From Amoebophrya sp. A120 (Eukaryota; Sar; Dinophyceae; Syndiniales; Amoebophryaceae), in the NCBI GenBank assembly GCA_905178155.1, contig CAJINV010000005.1, positions 8,959,222 through 9,023,221 of the forward strand: 64,000 bases of DNA, read 5' to 3'. A program made the position numbers and the translations under genes. Positions 18,968 to 32,200 of this stretch are shown piece after piece. The notes beneath the pieces are model-generated. The model ran no database searches and had not been told where the DNA came from. It saw only the letters and a list, made by a program, of their open reading frames with translations. How positions within the stretch are numbered: the stretch's first letter is position 1; each line of letters opens with the position of its first letter.

Positions 18968-20548
18968 TCAATTCTGTCCCTCCGAGTTCCTAAACTTCAG
19001 CATTTCCAGCTTCACCCTATCAAATGCAACTATGTCTGGGTCTGGGAGATTGCGAGATTTGTCATGCTAATCTGGCATCATGACTCTGAACTCTATGTTG
19101 CGGCACCGCAAAGAGCTCACTCTTGCTTGTCATACAAATTATAACTAAAACGCACTTTCTTATGCGGAGTACACAACGCAGAACCACGGAAAAACTTGTC
19201 ATGCTTGATAGCGCATTAAAGTTGTGTGCCCGCTATTCCCTTCCTTGCATCACAAGTTTCCAGGCAGAGGACCCAGACATATTTGCGGTGCATACACTCG
19301 CCGCGTCCGCAGGTTCCACTGCGCGACGATCATTCTGCGCTTAGTATGCTTTGTAAAAACGTCCCCCCCCCAGAGTTGTAATGCAGATCTGCATGCTTAA
19401 ATTGTTTCTCATGCGGAGACGCATGAGAAAATTTCATTTCTAGTGGTGTTTTGAGATATGTGTATGTGATGCATAAATCAGCATGACAAACTGGATCTGT
19501 GATGCTGCTGCACTAGCTAAACGTGACTACATTACAAGCCCGAATTTGTCATGCGCAACAGCCAAAGCTACGTGATTTGTGTAGCAGATTTCCCATCTTG
19601 ACTATGGGATGGATTAGTTTTTACATTGGGTACTTGATCTTCGCGGAGAGTTGCGGAAAATTTTGCTTCAAGTCGTTCTTTATCAAATGCAAAAATGTCT
19701 GGGTCTGGAAACTTGTGATGCTAAAATGTCACTGGTGGGCGCACTGCAATACGCAGCCAAGCATGACAACTTTTTGAGCTGCTCTTGTGTTTCGTTTTCC
19801 GCATGGCAAACTGCGTTTCTGCATGACAGACAAGAGGCCCTTTTCGTGGCTATGCAACACAGATTCATCTCGAGTCATACCAGACAAGCATCACAGACTT
19901 GCATTCTTCCAGACCCAGACATTTTTGCATTTGATATTCTTGTACTGTTTCCACTGCGGCCCAAAAAACTCCTCCTTTAGCTCGTCAAACTTCTCCATCC
20001 TGTGCTAAAGTAACATCGAACTCGCACATCGTAATTGCAATCGTGCGAGACAAATCTTGATCCTGAGCTAAATCAGTATGCTGGCGAATTCCGTTTGTCA
20101 TGCTGAGCTGCAAGTTTGTGATGCAGTTTCTACGTAGTAAGATATTACTTATGCAATGCATATTCTGCTCTTCTTTCTCGAGAAGCTGCTTGTTTTTCCC
20201 GTTTCGTTCCTCCTGCGCACGCGGGGGTCCGCGACCACACGGAGACGTAGAGCTCTTGTGCCGTGCTGTCGGAGGGGATGCTACAGACGCAGCCTCACGT
20301 TTGGACTTGATATGATTCGGCGAGGCTGCGGATGAAGAAGGTCCGCTTTTGTAGTCAGATGGAAGTGCTAGTCTTGATGCTCCAGGTGAGTTTTTTCTCA
20401 ACATCATGCGGGTGTCAGTCAGACAGTTCATCCCGGCTTTCAGTTTTCGCTCGATTCGCTTCAGCTGCTCGTCCACGTCTGCGTCACCACTAGAGACGAA
20501 AGAAGTCGTTGGAGCGGGAGAGGTTAATAGAGCCGTTGTGGCAGCCAT
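18968..20548 (-). CDS. Unknown 190-aa protein, five exons
   Basis: Exons (minus): 20548-20163, 19990-19937, 19675-19633, 19339-19295 and 19012-18968 (TGA). They sum to 573 bp, an exact multiple of three, once each introner is removed with five flanking bases. The joins read EKEEQKFDELKEEFFGPQW, QYKNDLKQNFPQ, AKIKRRMIVAQWN and TRRVKLEMLKFRNSEGQN. The N-terminal 60 residues include a short predicted helix (DEQLKRIERKLKAGMN). The middle is Ser/Ala/Pro-rich and disordered, and the C-terminal 65 residues are basic and helical. Four introners fill 76% of the last 1.2 kb. No family recognised. Confidence 0.7.
19018..19294. mobile_element. Introner A6 (family A)
   Basis: Flanks CACCC / CACTC. Separates the last two exons of the 190-aa protein (TRRV|KLEMLKF). 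Confidence 0.85.
19345..19632. mobile_element. Introner B3 (family B), diverged ends
   Basis: Ends TATGCTTTGTAAAAACGTCC and AGTTTTTACATTGGGTA; flanks CTTAG / CTTGA. Removal joins AKIK to RRMIVAQW. Confidence 0.8.
19681..19936. mobile_element. Introner A7 (family A)
   Basis: Perfect flanking repeat (AAGAA on the coding strand) and near-perfect inverted ends. Removal turns TACAAGAA...AAGAACGAC into an uninterrupted YKND. Confidence 0.95.
19996..20162. mobile_element. Introner D5 (family D), diverged
   Basis: Ends CATCCTGTGCTAAAGTAAC and TTACTTATGCAATGCATA; flanks TTCTC / TTCTG. It bridges EKEEQ and KFDELK in frame. Confidence 0.7.
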
Positions 20549-21502
20549 GGTTTCTCTTTTGCGCTGCTCGGAGGTGTAAATATTTATTTCCTTTTCGCTT
20601 CTAAAACGGCGCCGCTCTGCTCTTGTATAGCTGCGTCGATAGCAACAAACAGTGAGCACGACGCCTAATTCTGCGTGGGACGGAGAGAGCGGCCTGCTAG
20701 ACAAGAAACCCAGCCCTTCCTCACCCGCTGATCTTTATCTTTTTCAAAAGAACAACGAACAAAAAGATAAACGCCCTGAACGCGACCAACCACACCGTAA
20801 ACTTCTCAACATACAACGATTCTTCTATCAGCCAGTCAAATAAATCTTTATGCCGGGCCCCACAGGAGGTGCAGATCTTATGCTCTGACTCTCAGCTGTC
20901 CCATTCTTCGTCATCGTGGGGGAAAAAACCTGTCTTGCGCGTTCCTGTAAAAAAGCAGATCAACCTCCAACACCCACTAGGCTTCTTGACGACGTTGTAT
21001 CTTCTGCAACGATTGGTTGTGTTTCACGAGACGCCTGGCCCGAGAATGTAGCTGCTCACAGACAAGAAATAAACGGAAAACCTGACGGACGCAGGAGGGC
21101 TTCAAGTGTTCGTGTTGGTGATTGAAAATAAACCTCGGCTGTCAAAAAAAAAACTTAGTCGACCGACCGACCCACATAGCAGAAACAGACAGAAAAAAGT
21201 TACATAGGATGATAAACTCACTCCCAGTACGAGGAATTTTTACTTCCGAGCACGTCAGGCACGAGCAACAGCCGTCCGTCTACTTGCGCTTGTTCCTCCC
21301 AGACCTTCTGAAGGTCTTCCCGGAAGAATACGAAGCCCCGGAACACGAAGCAATCTACCGAGCAAATTGAGAACACGCCAGAATCCTCGTCATTTTAGCT
21401 ACGCACGGGCGTGCACCAGATCGAGGGGCGCAGCTCCTCCGTAGAAAAGCGTTTTTATTTGTTCAGCGTCCATAGTCGTTACCTCTGCGCGCACAGGCCA
21501 GG
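20549..21502. other. Mostly non-coding interval
   Basis: No strong gene. A short plus-strand frame at 21182-21370 (HRMINSLPVRGIF...EHEAIYRAN) has protein-like composition but no supporting neighbours or motifs. Confidence 0.35.
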
Positions 21503-21988
21503 ATGTTTGTCCACAGGAACGGCGCAGCTGCACATGCGTGCTTAGTGCGTCCTCGTATTGCTGATTCCCGTGAATGTGGCTCGGTGCGGCTGATTTCCAA
21601 AACTGTAAATCGTTCTCGTTTTTTCAAAAAGCTCTTTGATAAGCAAGAAACAGAAAGCGACTTGCCGAAAGTGATACAGACATACTTAGAAAGTGGAGCC
21701 CTACCCAGAAACGAAATAAGTGCCAAAAGTGTGACGATCGATGATGAGACAGAAAGAAAGCCTGTGCCTCGGTTCTGTCGCCTCGAAATCTTCGCGGAAA
21801 ATTTCAGGGCCACAGAAGTGGCGACACTAGCGAAACAAAATTTTGCCGACGGGAAGTCCGGCCTCCATAATACTCAGATACTCAAAACTCACTGCGAAAA
21901 CTTCCTTTTTCAATACAAAGCACGATTGGATTGGATTGGAAATCTGATTCAATGGACGCAATGGAGAGGGGCGAACTCGGGGCTGTAA
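21503..21988 (+). CDS. Possible small gene of unknown function
   Basis: An open frame of 161 codons. From RFFKKLFDKQETESDLPKV onward it has an ordinary soluble-protein composition, including LPRNEISAKSVTIDDETERK and RLEIFAENFRATEVATLAKQ. There is no recognised motif and no introner. It could be a real single-exon gene or chance; composition is the only support. Confidence 0.3.
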   Translation: MFVHRNGAAAHACLVRPRIADSRECGSVRLISKTVNRSRFFKKLFDKQETESDLPKVIQTYLESGALPRNEISAKSVTIDDETERKPVPRFCRLEIFAENFRATEVATLAKQNFADGKSGLHNTQILKTHCENFLFQYKARLDWIGNLIQWTQWRGANSGL

Positions 21989-22149
21989 GAGCTCCGGCGA
22001 GTGCTTTCATGAGCTAAGCTTGACCACGCTTACTGCTATAGTAGAGGCGGCTAACGATGAACCTGCACCCCTCCCTCGTGTCATACATACCCCGGGCTTA
22101 ATATCATCATGCTTACAGGGGGGACGGGGACATTCAAGTCAAGAATGTA

Positions 22150-22720
22150 GTGTATAGTCACGAGGAAATCTGATTCAAGATTCACGAGGAAGACATCAAG
22201 AATGTAGTGTATAGTCAGGTGAAGTTGTAAAACGAAAAAGTCACGATAGAGTTCTTGGAGAAAGTAAAAGATAAAGAAGTTGTCGTTTCCACTGCAAATA
22301 TAATCATATGTCAGTCTGGGCCTGGAAGAAGGCTGCAGACTTTTGTTATGTCGCTTGTGCAACATCCGCATCAAGCCATTTTGTAACGCATGCGAAAGCA
22401 TTACGCGCCAGGCTTCTATGTATAGAGTAAATGCGCCTCTTTTACCACAAGTCTTGTTTCTTGCGTGTAAAATAGAAACCAGGCAGATTTTCGTGGGTGC
22501 CCGTGCAAACGAAAATTTTGCGTGACGCAGAAGTCCAAATCTCACGTCGCGGCGTTTCCAGACCCAGACCCAGAGTGGCATCCTTGCGTTGAAAAACAAA
22601 TTGGATGATAATGTACCCGACTGCGGGGTCTATGAGCTGCGGGATCATGTGTGAGGTCAGAATCAATGCTGCGATGAAAATGTTGGTCAAAACACTGTAA
22701 AACGAAAACAAACTAGACAT
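22150..22720 (-). CDS. Possible small membrane protein, two exons
   Basis: Starts MSSLFSFYSVLTNIFIAALI at 22720 and continues with HMIPQLIDPAVGYIIIQFVF. An introner-like segment follows, then FFIFYFLQELYRDFFVLQLH. Two or three hydrophobic stretches suggest a membrane protein. The second exon overlaps a short duplicated sequence and its end is not clear. Confidence 0.35.
22152..22222. repeat. Short direct repeat pair
   Basis: The word AAGAATGTAGTGTATAGTCA occurs twice about 60 bp apart, each near a TCACGAGGAA word. Confidence 0.85.
22290..22595. mobile_element. Degenerate family A introner
   Basis: Retains GTCTGGGCCTGGAAG at the left and GTTTCCAGACCCAGACCC at the right, but the outer ends and flanking repeats have decayed. 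Boundaries are approximate. Confidence 0.5.
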
Positions 22721-23226
22721 GATAGTACGGGACTTCGAATACTTAGTAAGATGTGATAGAAGATTGAGGGTGCTTTGAAGGAAAAGATACGAAGAGTGCT
22801 TGATTGTTGTAGCAAGTTGTAGATTAAAATTTGTGAAATCCAAACACTTTTGCTTCCTGACGAATGCAAATGGCGTGGCGAAAGTGAACAGAAAAACACG
22901 GAAATAAGCGCAAATAGCAGCAGTAGGTTAACAAACTTTTCATGCTGTCATCACAAGCAAAATGAAACGCTTTTAAAGGAGAGTTGCCGACAAGGTGACG
23001 ACTGTCGTTGTTATAGCATGGGTCTGCACCCACTTCATCTCCGCAACTTTCATGACGGAGATGATCTTCAAACATGGACTCAATTTCCAATAGACAAGGT
23101 TCCGACCGTCCAGTCTCATCAAGAGATGGCCGCGCGCCATTTGCCAAAAACATAAAGCGCTGCTGATCTTCGGTCCAGAGACAGCACGCAGAACGTTTCT
23201 TGCCTTCGAGCACCGGTAGATCAGGA
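22721..23226. other. Intergenic, nothing supported
   Basis: Open frames exist on both strands (for example 22824-23213 on minus) without motifs or splice support. It probably includes the 3' flank of the kinase-like gene. Confidence 0.4.
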
Positions 23227-26200
23227 TCACTGAGGCATTAGATCAGGTGGCCGCTCGCCAAGGCCGGCTGCAGTAGGCCACAAACCGGCGGTGGACTGGG
23301 CATCACCAGTGGGCCGGCCAGACTCCCCACCGACTGCCACGCAAACGTTAGCAAACAGCTCCCCGAGCTTGGTGATCCGGATTTCCTCCTCCGGTTCCCC
23401 GAGCTTCATCGCCTCCTTTTGCTGCCCACTGTAGGGCAAAGGCCCCACGCTGCTGTAGCTCGGGCGCGACGCCAGAGCCTCGGAAGGCTTGGGGCAGGTA
23501 GGAAGCGCCGTTACATCAGTTTTACCGGGGGCGCGGAGCCGCCAATCCCAGAAGAGCAGCGGCGAAAAAACGGTCATCATGATTTCCTTCACTTGTTCGC
23601 CGCCCATTTTTTCCCCCTTGCGATGCCTGCCCAACTTGGAAACCCGACTCGCGAAAACGTCTCCAGAGACCATCGCGCCGCGTTCGTTGGCGAATTTGTT
23701 GTCGTTCTCCGAAATACCTCCGGATTTTCGAGGGAAAACATTTCGGTGAGGTAATGACATTTCAGCATTTCGCTTGCGGATGATTTCCGGGACGTCGAAG
23801 AGAACGGGCTCACGTTTGCGTTTCTTTCCTACCCTCTCCCGAGCATCGCCAAGGGTCTTCCAAATAAGCGGAGCTCCAATCATCTCCAGGCGTTGAGGAC
23901 AGCGGGGCTCCGGCGCCTCGGAGCCTAGAAAAAGTTTTTCTTCTAGAAAAAGTTTTTCTTCATAGCAGGCCTGAAACCACAAAGACCCAGAGTCGGTAGA
24001 AAAAACTTCAAAGATGGTAAAACTGAAGCTGAACAAGTCCATGAGCGGGTGGCGAGGCAGTTCGGAGGGGCGCAGGATTAGCTTTCCAGTGTCCATATAG
24101 GCCAGACTTCCTGTTGTCAACACTTTTTCGCGCAGCATCGGCGTGGTCATGAGCGGGTCATGTGGCAGTTCGGAGGCGAACAGGAACAGCTTTCCAGTGT
24201 CCATGTAGGCGGGACTTCCTGTTGCCGCCACGTTTTCGCGCAGCATCGGCGTGGTCGGCGTGGAAAACGGGCCAAAAAAGAACATCTCGCTGAACCCAAA
24301 GTCAGAAACCAAGGGCTGCGAAGCATACCCAGGGGCTGCGAACCGTCCCGGCAAGAGCAGCCCCAGGCTCCCCGGCCTCAAATTGCCATGCTCGATTCCC
24401 AAGGACTCGAAGCGCAAGAGGCACTGTCGCAGGTGTTTCACGAAAGCAGCTGGATCGAAGTCTGCGTTTTTGTGAATGAGCTCCTCGATGGAAGGGCGGT
24501 CTGAAAACGGCTGCAGGTATGCGGTAGAAAAGTCACCCCACCCCACCTTCGTCGAACAAATCTGCATGCTCAGATTGTGTCTCGCGTGCAGTCCTCCCAT
24601 GAGAAAACATTTAACTCTAAATGATGGACATCAAAGCCAATTTTTGGTAATGAAATTATTGCCCTCAGGGACGGTGGCCACGCCTGTGTTGTCACCTGTG
24701 TAGCACAGCCAAAGTCCCCATTCCCATTTTTACAAATCTTTGATGGGGAGGTGGGTGCGCTTTTACATAGGATATCACACTTTCCATCATCATGCTCACC
24801 ACCCCTTCCTCGTTCGCGAAGAAAAACTCCAGGTGCGGCACGCAGCGACTGATTGCCGCGCTAGCACCAGCTGCATCGGCCACTGGTGCAGCAGCGCTCC
24901 CTTCCCAAATGAAAACATCGCGCATGCCTTCTGTTTCAAAAAGCGTCAGCAAAGTGTGCACGAAGATTGCGGAGGCTGCATTTTCGACCTCTTGCTCGTT
25001 GCGCACAGGCTGGCTCTTCAGGGCGTAATGCCCGCCATCTTTCGAGTAGAAAGACACAGACACCCCAGCAGATCCCCCCGGGCTGGGGGAATCGGAGGAG
25101 CGGGCGTAGTCCTCGTTGAACTGCTGCAGCGTGGTCACCGGCTGCGCAGCGAGCTTCTCTCCCAGTTTTTCCAGGAAAGCGACCTTGCTCGCAACATCCT
25201 CTCCTTCTTCACCACGACCCGTCGCGCCGGCCTCGGCGCCGGCCGAGGTCCACCACGGAAACAGCTTCTCCCGTTCGACTTCGTTTTTAAGCATCTCGCT
25301 CAACTTCTTGAACTGCGCAGCAAGCTTGTCGCTCAGAAGCGTTCCCACAGAAGTCTCCACTGCCGCGCAAACTTCAGAAAACAGCTCCACAAGCTGTTTT
25401 TTCCGAAAGTTTTTGTGGTGGTCCGAGAGCTTCATCACCTCCACTTGCGGCTGCGTGTTGTAGGGCAAAGGCTGCACGCTGCTGTAGCTCGCAAGTGACT
25501 CCAGAGGCGCGAAAGCGTTGGGGCAGGCAGGAAGTTCCTTTTTGTCCGTTTCACCAGGGGCGCGGAGCCGCCAATCCCAGAAGAGCAGCGGAGAAAAAAC
25601 GGTCATCATGATTTCCTTCACTTGTTTTCTGTCCATTTTTGCCCCCGTGCCGTGCTTGCCCAATTTGGAAACCCGACTCGCGAAAACGTCTCCTGTGACC
25701 ATGGCACCCAGCTTGTTGGCGAATTCGTTGTCGTTCTGAGAAATCATATCGCTCCGGGACCAGAAATTTTGGCGTTGGATGATTTCCGGAACGAAGAAGA
25801 GTTGGGGCAAAAAAGGACCTTGCGTTCCCTTTTTAGCACGGACAATGGTGTCCCAAAGCTTCTGCTGACCTGCACAGTCGTGCCGCCGGTCCGGATTGCC
25901 GCCAACAGCTGCTCCACCATAGCAGCTCACAAAGAGTGCAGACTGAGAGTTGATAGAAAAAACTTCAAAGATGGTGAAGCTGAAGCTGAACAAGTCCATA
26001 AGCGGGTGGTGCGGCAGGGAGGATGGATGCAGGAACTGCTTTCCAGGGTCCACGTACCGCGAAGTTCCTGCACTCAGCACTTCCTTGCGCAAAAACGGCT
26101 TGATCGTCAGCGACGGCGTGTCAAAAAAGAAGATCTCGCTGCACCCAAAGTCAAAAACTAAGGGCTGCGAAGCGCCCACAAGGACTGGGCCTTGTCCCGG

Positions 26201-29200
26201 ATACCAGGTCTGCAATTTGAACGGCAGCCCCAGGCCCCCCGGCTTCAAATTGCCATGCTCGATTCCCAAGGACTCGAAGCGCAAGAGGCACTGTCGCAGG
26301 TGTTTCACGAAAGCAGCTGGATCGAAGTATGCGTTTTTGTGAATGAGCTCCTCGATGGAAGGGCGGTCTGAAAACGGCTGCAGGTATGCGGTAGAAAAGT
26401 CACCCCACTCCACCTTCGTCGAACAAATCTGCATGCCCAGATTGTGTCTCGCGGGCAGTCCTCCCATGAGAAAGCATTTAATTCTATATGATGGACATCA
26501 AAGCCAATTTTTGGTAAATGAAATTATTGCCCTCAGGGACGGTGGCCACGCTTGTGTTGTCAGCTGTGCAGCACAGCCAAAGTCTCCATTCCCATTTTTA
26601 CAAATCTTTAATGCGGAGGTGGGAACGCTTTTACATAGGATATCACGTCTTCCATCATCATGAACGCATACCCCCTTTCCAAGAGGAAGAACTTCAGGTG
26701 CGGGACGCAACGATTGATTGCCGCGCTTTGTCCCTGTCCCGCAACGGCGACAGCACCAGCTGTCCCGGCCACTGGTGCACGAGCGCTCCCTTCCCAAGTA
26801 AAAACGTCGCGCATGCCTTCTGTTTCAAAAAGCGTCAGCAGAGTGTGCACGAAAATTTCGGAGGCAACATTTTCGATCTCTTGCTCGTTGCGCACAAGCT
26901 GCTTCTTCTGGGCGTACTGTTCGCCATTTTTCGAGTAGAAAAACAACGTAGCGTGGGCGTCCAGGAAGACGTATTGTTCGCCAAACTGCTCAAGCGTCAT
27001 GAGCGGTGGCGCAGCGAGCTTCTCTCCCAGTTTTTTCAGGAACGCGAGCTTGCTCGCAACATCCTCCTCGCGTTTGCGATTCTCATCCTCTTCTTCCCCA
27101 CGACCCGTCGCGCCGGCCTCGGCGCCGGCCGAGGTCCACCACGGAAACAGCTTCTTCCGTTCGACTTCGTTTTCAAACATCTTGCTCAACTTCTTGAACT
27201 GCGCAGCAAGCTTGTCGTTCAGAAGCGTTTCCACAGAAGTTTCCACTGCCGCGCAAACTTCAGAGAACAGCTCCAGGAGATTTTCTTCCCGAAAGCTTTG
27301 CTCGTCTTTCGAGAGCGTCATCACCTCCTTTTGCTCCTCGCTGTAGGGCAAAGGCTGCACGCTGCTGTAGCTCGGCTTTGACTTGAGAGCCTCGGAAGCG
27401 TTGGGGCAGGCAGGAAGTTCCTTTTTGTCCGTTTCACCAGGGGCACGAAAACGCCAATCCGAAAAGAGCAGCGGAGAAAAAACGGTCATCATGATTTCCT
27501 TCACTTGGTTTCCGTCCATTTTTCTCCGCCCGTACTTGCCCAATTTGGAAACCCGACTCGCGAAAACGTCTCCTGTGACCATGGCACCGCGCTCGTTGGC
27601 GAATTTGTTCTTGTTGTCCCGCGACTCAGAATAATCTCCCAGAAACCCCGACCACAAATCTTGATTGCGGATGATTTCCGGGACGCGGAAGAGTTGAGGC
27701 GTCAGACGATCGTGCGTTCTCTTTCCGGCACGCTGAATGGTCTTCAAAAGCTGACGTGGACAGCCCGCCGGAGTGTTAGAAACAACTGCTCCATAGCAGT
27801 TCACAAAGCCCGCAGACCGAAGGGTGGTGGAAAAAACTGCAAAGGTGGCGAAGCTAAAGCTGAACAAGTCCATAAGCGGGTGGTGCGGCAGTTTGTTGGT
27901 GGACAGGATCATCTTTCTGAGGTCCATGTAGTGAGCAGCTCCTGCTCCCGACACTTCCTTGCGCAAGAACGGCTTGATCGTCAGCGACGGCGTGTCAAAA
28001 AAGAAGATCTCGCTGCACCCAAAGTCAAAAACCAAGGGCTGCGATGAAGCACCCAGAAAGACTGGGCTGCGATGTCCCGGATACAATTTGAATGGCAGCC
28101 CCATGTTCGCCGGCGTCAAATCGCCATGCTGGATTCCCAAGGACTCGAAGCGCAAGAGGCACTGTCGCAGGTGTTTCACGAACACAGCTGGGTCGAAATC
28201 ATCGTTGTTGGAAATGAGATTCGACATCAAGCCCTGGTCCTGTAAAAAAAACGGCTGCACGTATGCGGAGGCAAAGTCACCCCACCCCACCTTTGTCGGG
28301 CAAATCTGCATGCCCAGGATGTGTCTCGCGGACGGTCCCATGAGAAGCATTTATATAAATTCTAATGATGGACATCGAAGCCAGTCGCAGTCCCCATTCC
28401 CATTTTTACAAATCTATAAAGGGGGAGGTGGGTGCGCTTTTATATACGATATCACGATCTCCATCATCATGTACGCAAACCCCCCCTCCACGAAGAAAAA
28501 CTTCAGATGCGGCACGCAATGATAGACTGCCGCGCTTTGTCCTTGTCCCGCAACGGCAACAGCACCCGCTGCATCGGCCACTGGTGCAGCAGGGGTCCCT
28601 TCCCATGTGAAAACATCGCGCATTTTTGCTGTTTCAAAAAGCGTCAGCAAAGTGTGCACGAAAATTTCGGAGGCTGCATTTTCGATCTGCTTCTCGTTGC
28701 GGACAGGCTGGCGCTTCAGGGCGTACTGTTCGCCATTTTTCGAGTAGAAAAACACCTCCCCAATATCCCCTCTTATGGAAGTACCAGAATAGGTGTATTG
28801 TTCGTTGAACTGCTCAAGCGTCATGACCGGTGGCGCAGCGAGCTTCTCTCCCAGTTTTTTCAGGAACGCGAGCTTGCTCGCAACATCCTCCCCGCGTTTG
28901 CCATTCTCATCCTCTTCTTCACCACGACCCGTCGCGCCGGCCTCGGCGCCGGCCGAGGTCCACCACGGAAACAGCTTCTTCCGTTCGACTTCGTTTTCAA
29001 ACATCTTGCTCAACTTCTTGAACTGCGCAGCAAGCGTGTCGCTCAGAAGCGTTCTTGAACGCTTTCCCACGGAGCTTGTCTCCGCGACAGAGCGGTCGAC
29101 TGCCGCACAAACTTCAGCAAACAGCTCCAGGAGCTTTTTTTCCCGAAAGCTTTTTTCGTCTTCCGAGAGCTCCATCGCCTCCTTTTGCTCCTCGCTGTAG

Positions 29201-32200
29201 GGCAAGGGCTGCACGCTGTTGTAGCTCGGCTTTGACTTGAGAGCCTCGGAAGCGTTGGGACAGGTGGGAAGCTCCGTTTCGTCCGTTTCACCAGGGGCAT
29301 AAAAACGCCACTCCCCGAAGAGCAGGGGCGAAAAAACGGTCATCATGATTTCCTTCACTTGGTTTCGGCGGTCCACCTTTTGTTCCGCCGTCGTGCCGTA
29401 CTTGACCAACTCGGCAACCCGCCTTGCGAAAACGTCTCCAGAGTAGACCATAGCGCCGTTGGCGAATTTGTTGTTGTCGTCGTTCTCAGCAATCGACCGC
29501 ATGATTTGCGGGACGTCAAAGAGAGCGGGGGACTCACCGCGTCTTACCTTCTGCAAATTACGGGCAATCGTGTCGCGAAGGTGAGCGTGCGCAGACTCAG
29601 AGTTGGTAGAAAAAACATGAAAGATGGTATAACTGAAGCTCGGCAAGTCAATGAGCGGGTGGGCCGAAGATGGTTCCTCAACAAGTCCATGAGCGGATTC
29701 CTCTTTGTGCAAGATCGGCTTGATCATGATGATATCAGGGTGCGTGTCAAAATCAAAAAAGAAGATCTCGCTCAACCCAAAGTCAAACACCAAGGGCTGC
29801 GAAGCATACCCAGGCGGGACTCCCCAGTCATTGCGTTGCACCAAGGGCACCCCCAGGCTCATCGGCGTCAACTTGGCATACTGGATTCCCAAGGACTCGA
29901 AGCGCAAGAGGCACTGTCGCAGGTGTTTCACGAACACAGCTGGGTCGAAGTCCTCGTTGTTGTGAATGTGCGCTTGGCCGAGCCACCCACCGTCTTCATC
30001 AAGTGGCGTCAGGTATCCAAATAAAAACTTCCCGCCCCCCGCCCCATATTTGAACGTGGCCGCAGATGGCACGCACAGGGGAGGTAGGTCTGGCGATCGC
30101 CATTTTTGTCATGCAAATCTGCATGCGCCGAATGAAAATGAATGCGTCTCGTGAGAAAAACGATCAGAAGCAGGAGTTTCGTTTACGTTTATTGGGTGCT
30201 ACAAATAGATGATCCCTCAGGACCGCAACTACAAGTTCGATTTCTGGCCAGCACGAGGATTCTCACGACAACCCCGTATCCCCGACGTGTAGTCATGCGC
30301 AACAATTCGCATGCTAGCAGTGTCCCCTTTCTGACCTTGCCTATGGGGAAGCGGGAAAACGCGGCTTTTAGATAGGATATTACGCGTTCCATCATTATGC
30401 AAATTTCACGACCCTGCACGAGGAAAAACTCCAGGTGCGGCACGCAGTGCGTGAGCGTGCTTGTCGTGACATCCATGTCGTGGAACACATCTTGCATGTT
30501 GCTTTTTTCGAAAAACGTCAGCAGCATGTGCACGAAAATTTCGGAGGAAATGTCATCGATCCTTTCCTTCTGCTCTGCAGGCGTACTGGCATCGACGCTT
30601 TGGCACTTCATGGCGTACTGTGACTTTCCATTGAACGAGTACCTCGCCACCGTATGATAACTACCCCCTCGTCTTCCAGAATGGCCTTTGTCTTTCTCCC
30701 ACCCAGGAGGTAGCTCGTACTTAACACCAAAGGTCTCCGGGTACAGGATATCAAGAAGAAAAATCCCCCCTCCCCATATCGAACCGGAAATTTGTGCACA
30801 AATTTGCGGTCACAAGTCAGCTTTGTCATGCTAGAAGGGAAAAATGAGGACTCTAGCATTGGGCTGCGTGGGAAAGCCGCTGCATCTTCAGCATGACAGG
30901 AAGCAGCTGGAAGTGGGACACAGCATTACAAATTGCCCGCAAACGAGGCCACAAGTGCGGCTCTTGGCCTTCTAGCAATACAAGTCGACTTGCGTACTCA
31001 AATGCAGCGTCACAAATTTCGTTTTCGATATGGGGAGGGGGTTTTTTCCTTTTGCTACAGGACGTCCAGAAATTCCAGGACTTTCTTCTTAGGGGTACTG
31101 GTCCACCACGGAAACAGTATCAAAAGGAAATATCCCACCTCCCCATACCAAAACGAAATTTCTGATGCTGGATTTGCGTAGACAAATCAGATTTGTTTTG
31201 CAGAAAGTGCTTGGCAGCATTTTCTAATCCTGTTTGGGTATGCAGAAGGCTAGCAATTACGCAGGGCAAACAGCTCTGCAGTAGTCGAAAGCGCATGACA
31301 GACTGGCTGTGAAATGCGCCAAATGGCTCCCATTACCCTATAGGCAAGACACAGGCGATCTGTGGCCACAAATCAGCATCACAAATTTCCATTTTGATAC
31401 GGGGACGGGGGATTTTCTCTTACGATAAACAGCTTCTGGTCGTCTTCACACATTTTTCGCAACTCAGCCCAATGCTGAACAAGGTTGCTTTCTAGCGCGC
31501 GTCCAACAGCCCTCGGATCGTCAAAATTCGGCACCATTTCCGCAACCTGCACCATTGAGGTGGAAAATTCGGGAAGAAATCCGAATCCGCCGTCTCCGAA
31601 CGAGACGACCGCACCGTTCGGCCCCTCAACTTCTATCCCGTATGAAAACGTCCCCAAAATCCCTGAGCTGTATTGCAAAAAATCTCCGTTCCCAAAATAT
31701 TTCTCATGCGGAGACCCATGAGAAGCATTTTCTTCTAATGGTGTTTTGATACTTGTGATGCTCAAACCAGCATGATAGGCGAGATCTGTAATTCTGCTGC
31801 AGCACTAGCTAAAGACGACTACTCCGCGAGCCCAAATTTGTCATGCGCAACCCTCAAAGCTTGTTGATTTTTCTAGCAGGTATTACAATTTCTCATCTTG
31901 ACTCTATTGGGTGGAGACGTTTTTACGCAGGATAACTTCCGCGTCGGTCCCAATCGCCGTGGTGTCGTTGCGCGGACCAAGGAACTTTATCGTAATGAAA
32001 AATCCCCCCTCCCCATATCGACAAGAAAATTTGTGATGCTGATTTGTGACCACAAGTCAGCTTTGTCTTGCGTACAAGGCAAACGGCACCGTCCATGTGG
32101 CGCATTTTACAGCGAGTCTGTCATGCATTTTCGCCTATGTCCGATTTGTATCTGATGCTCAGCTGCTAGCCGGATGCGTACCCAAATGGGCTTAGAATAA

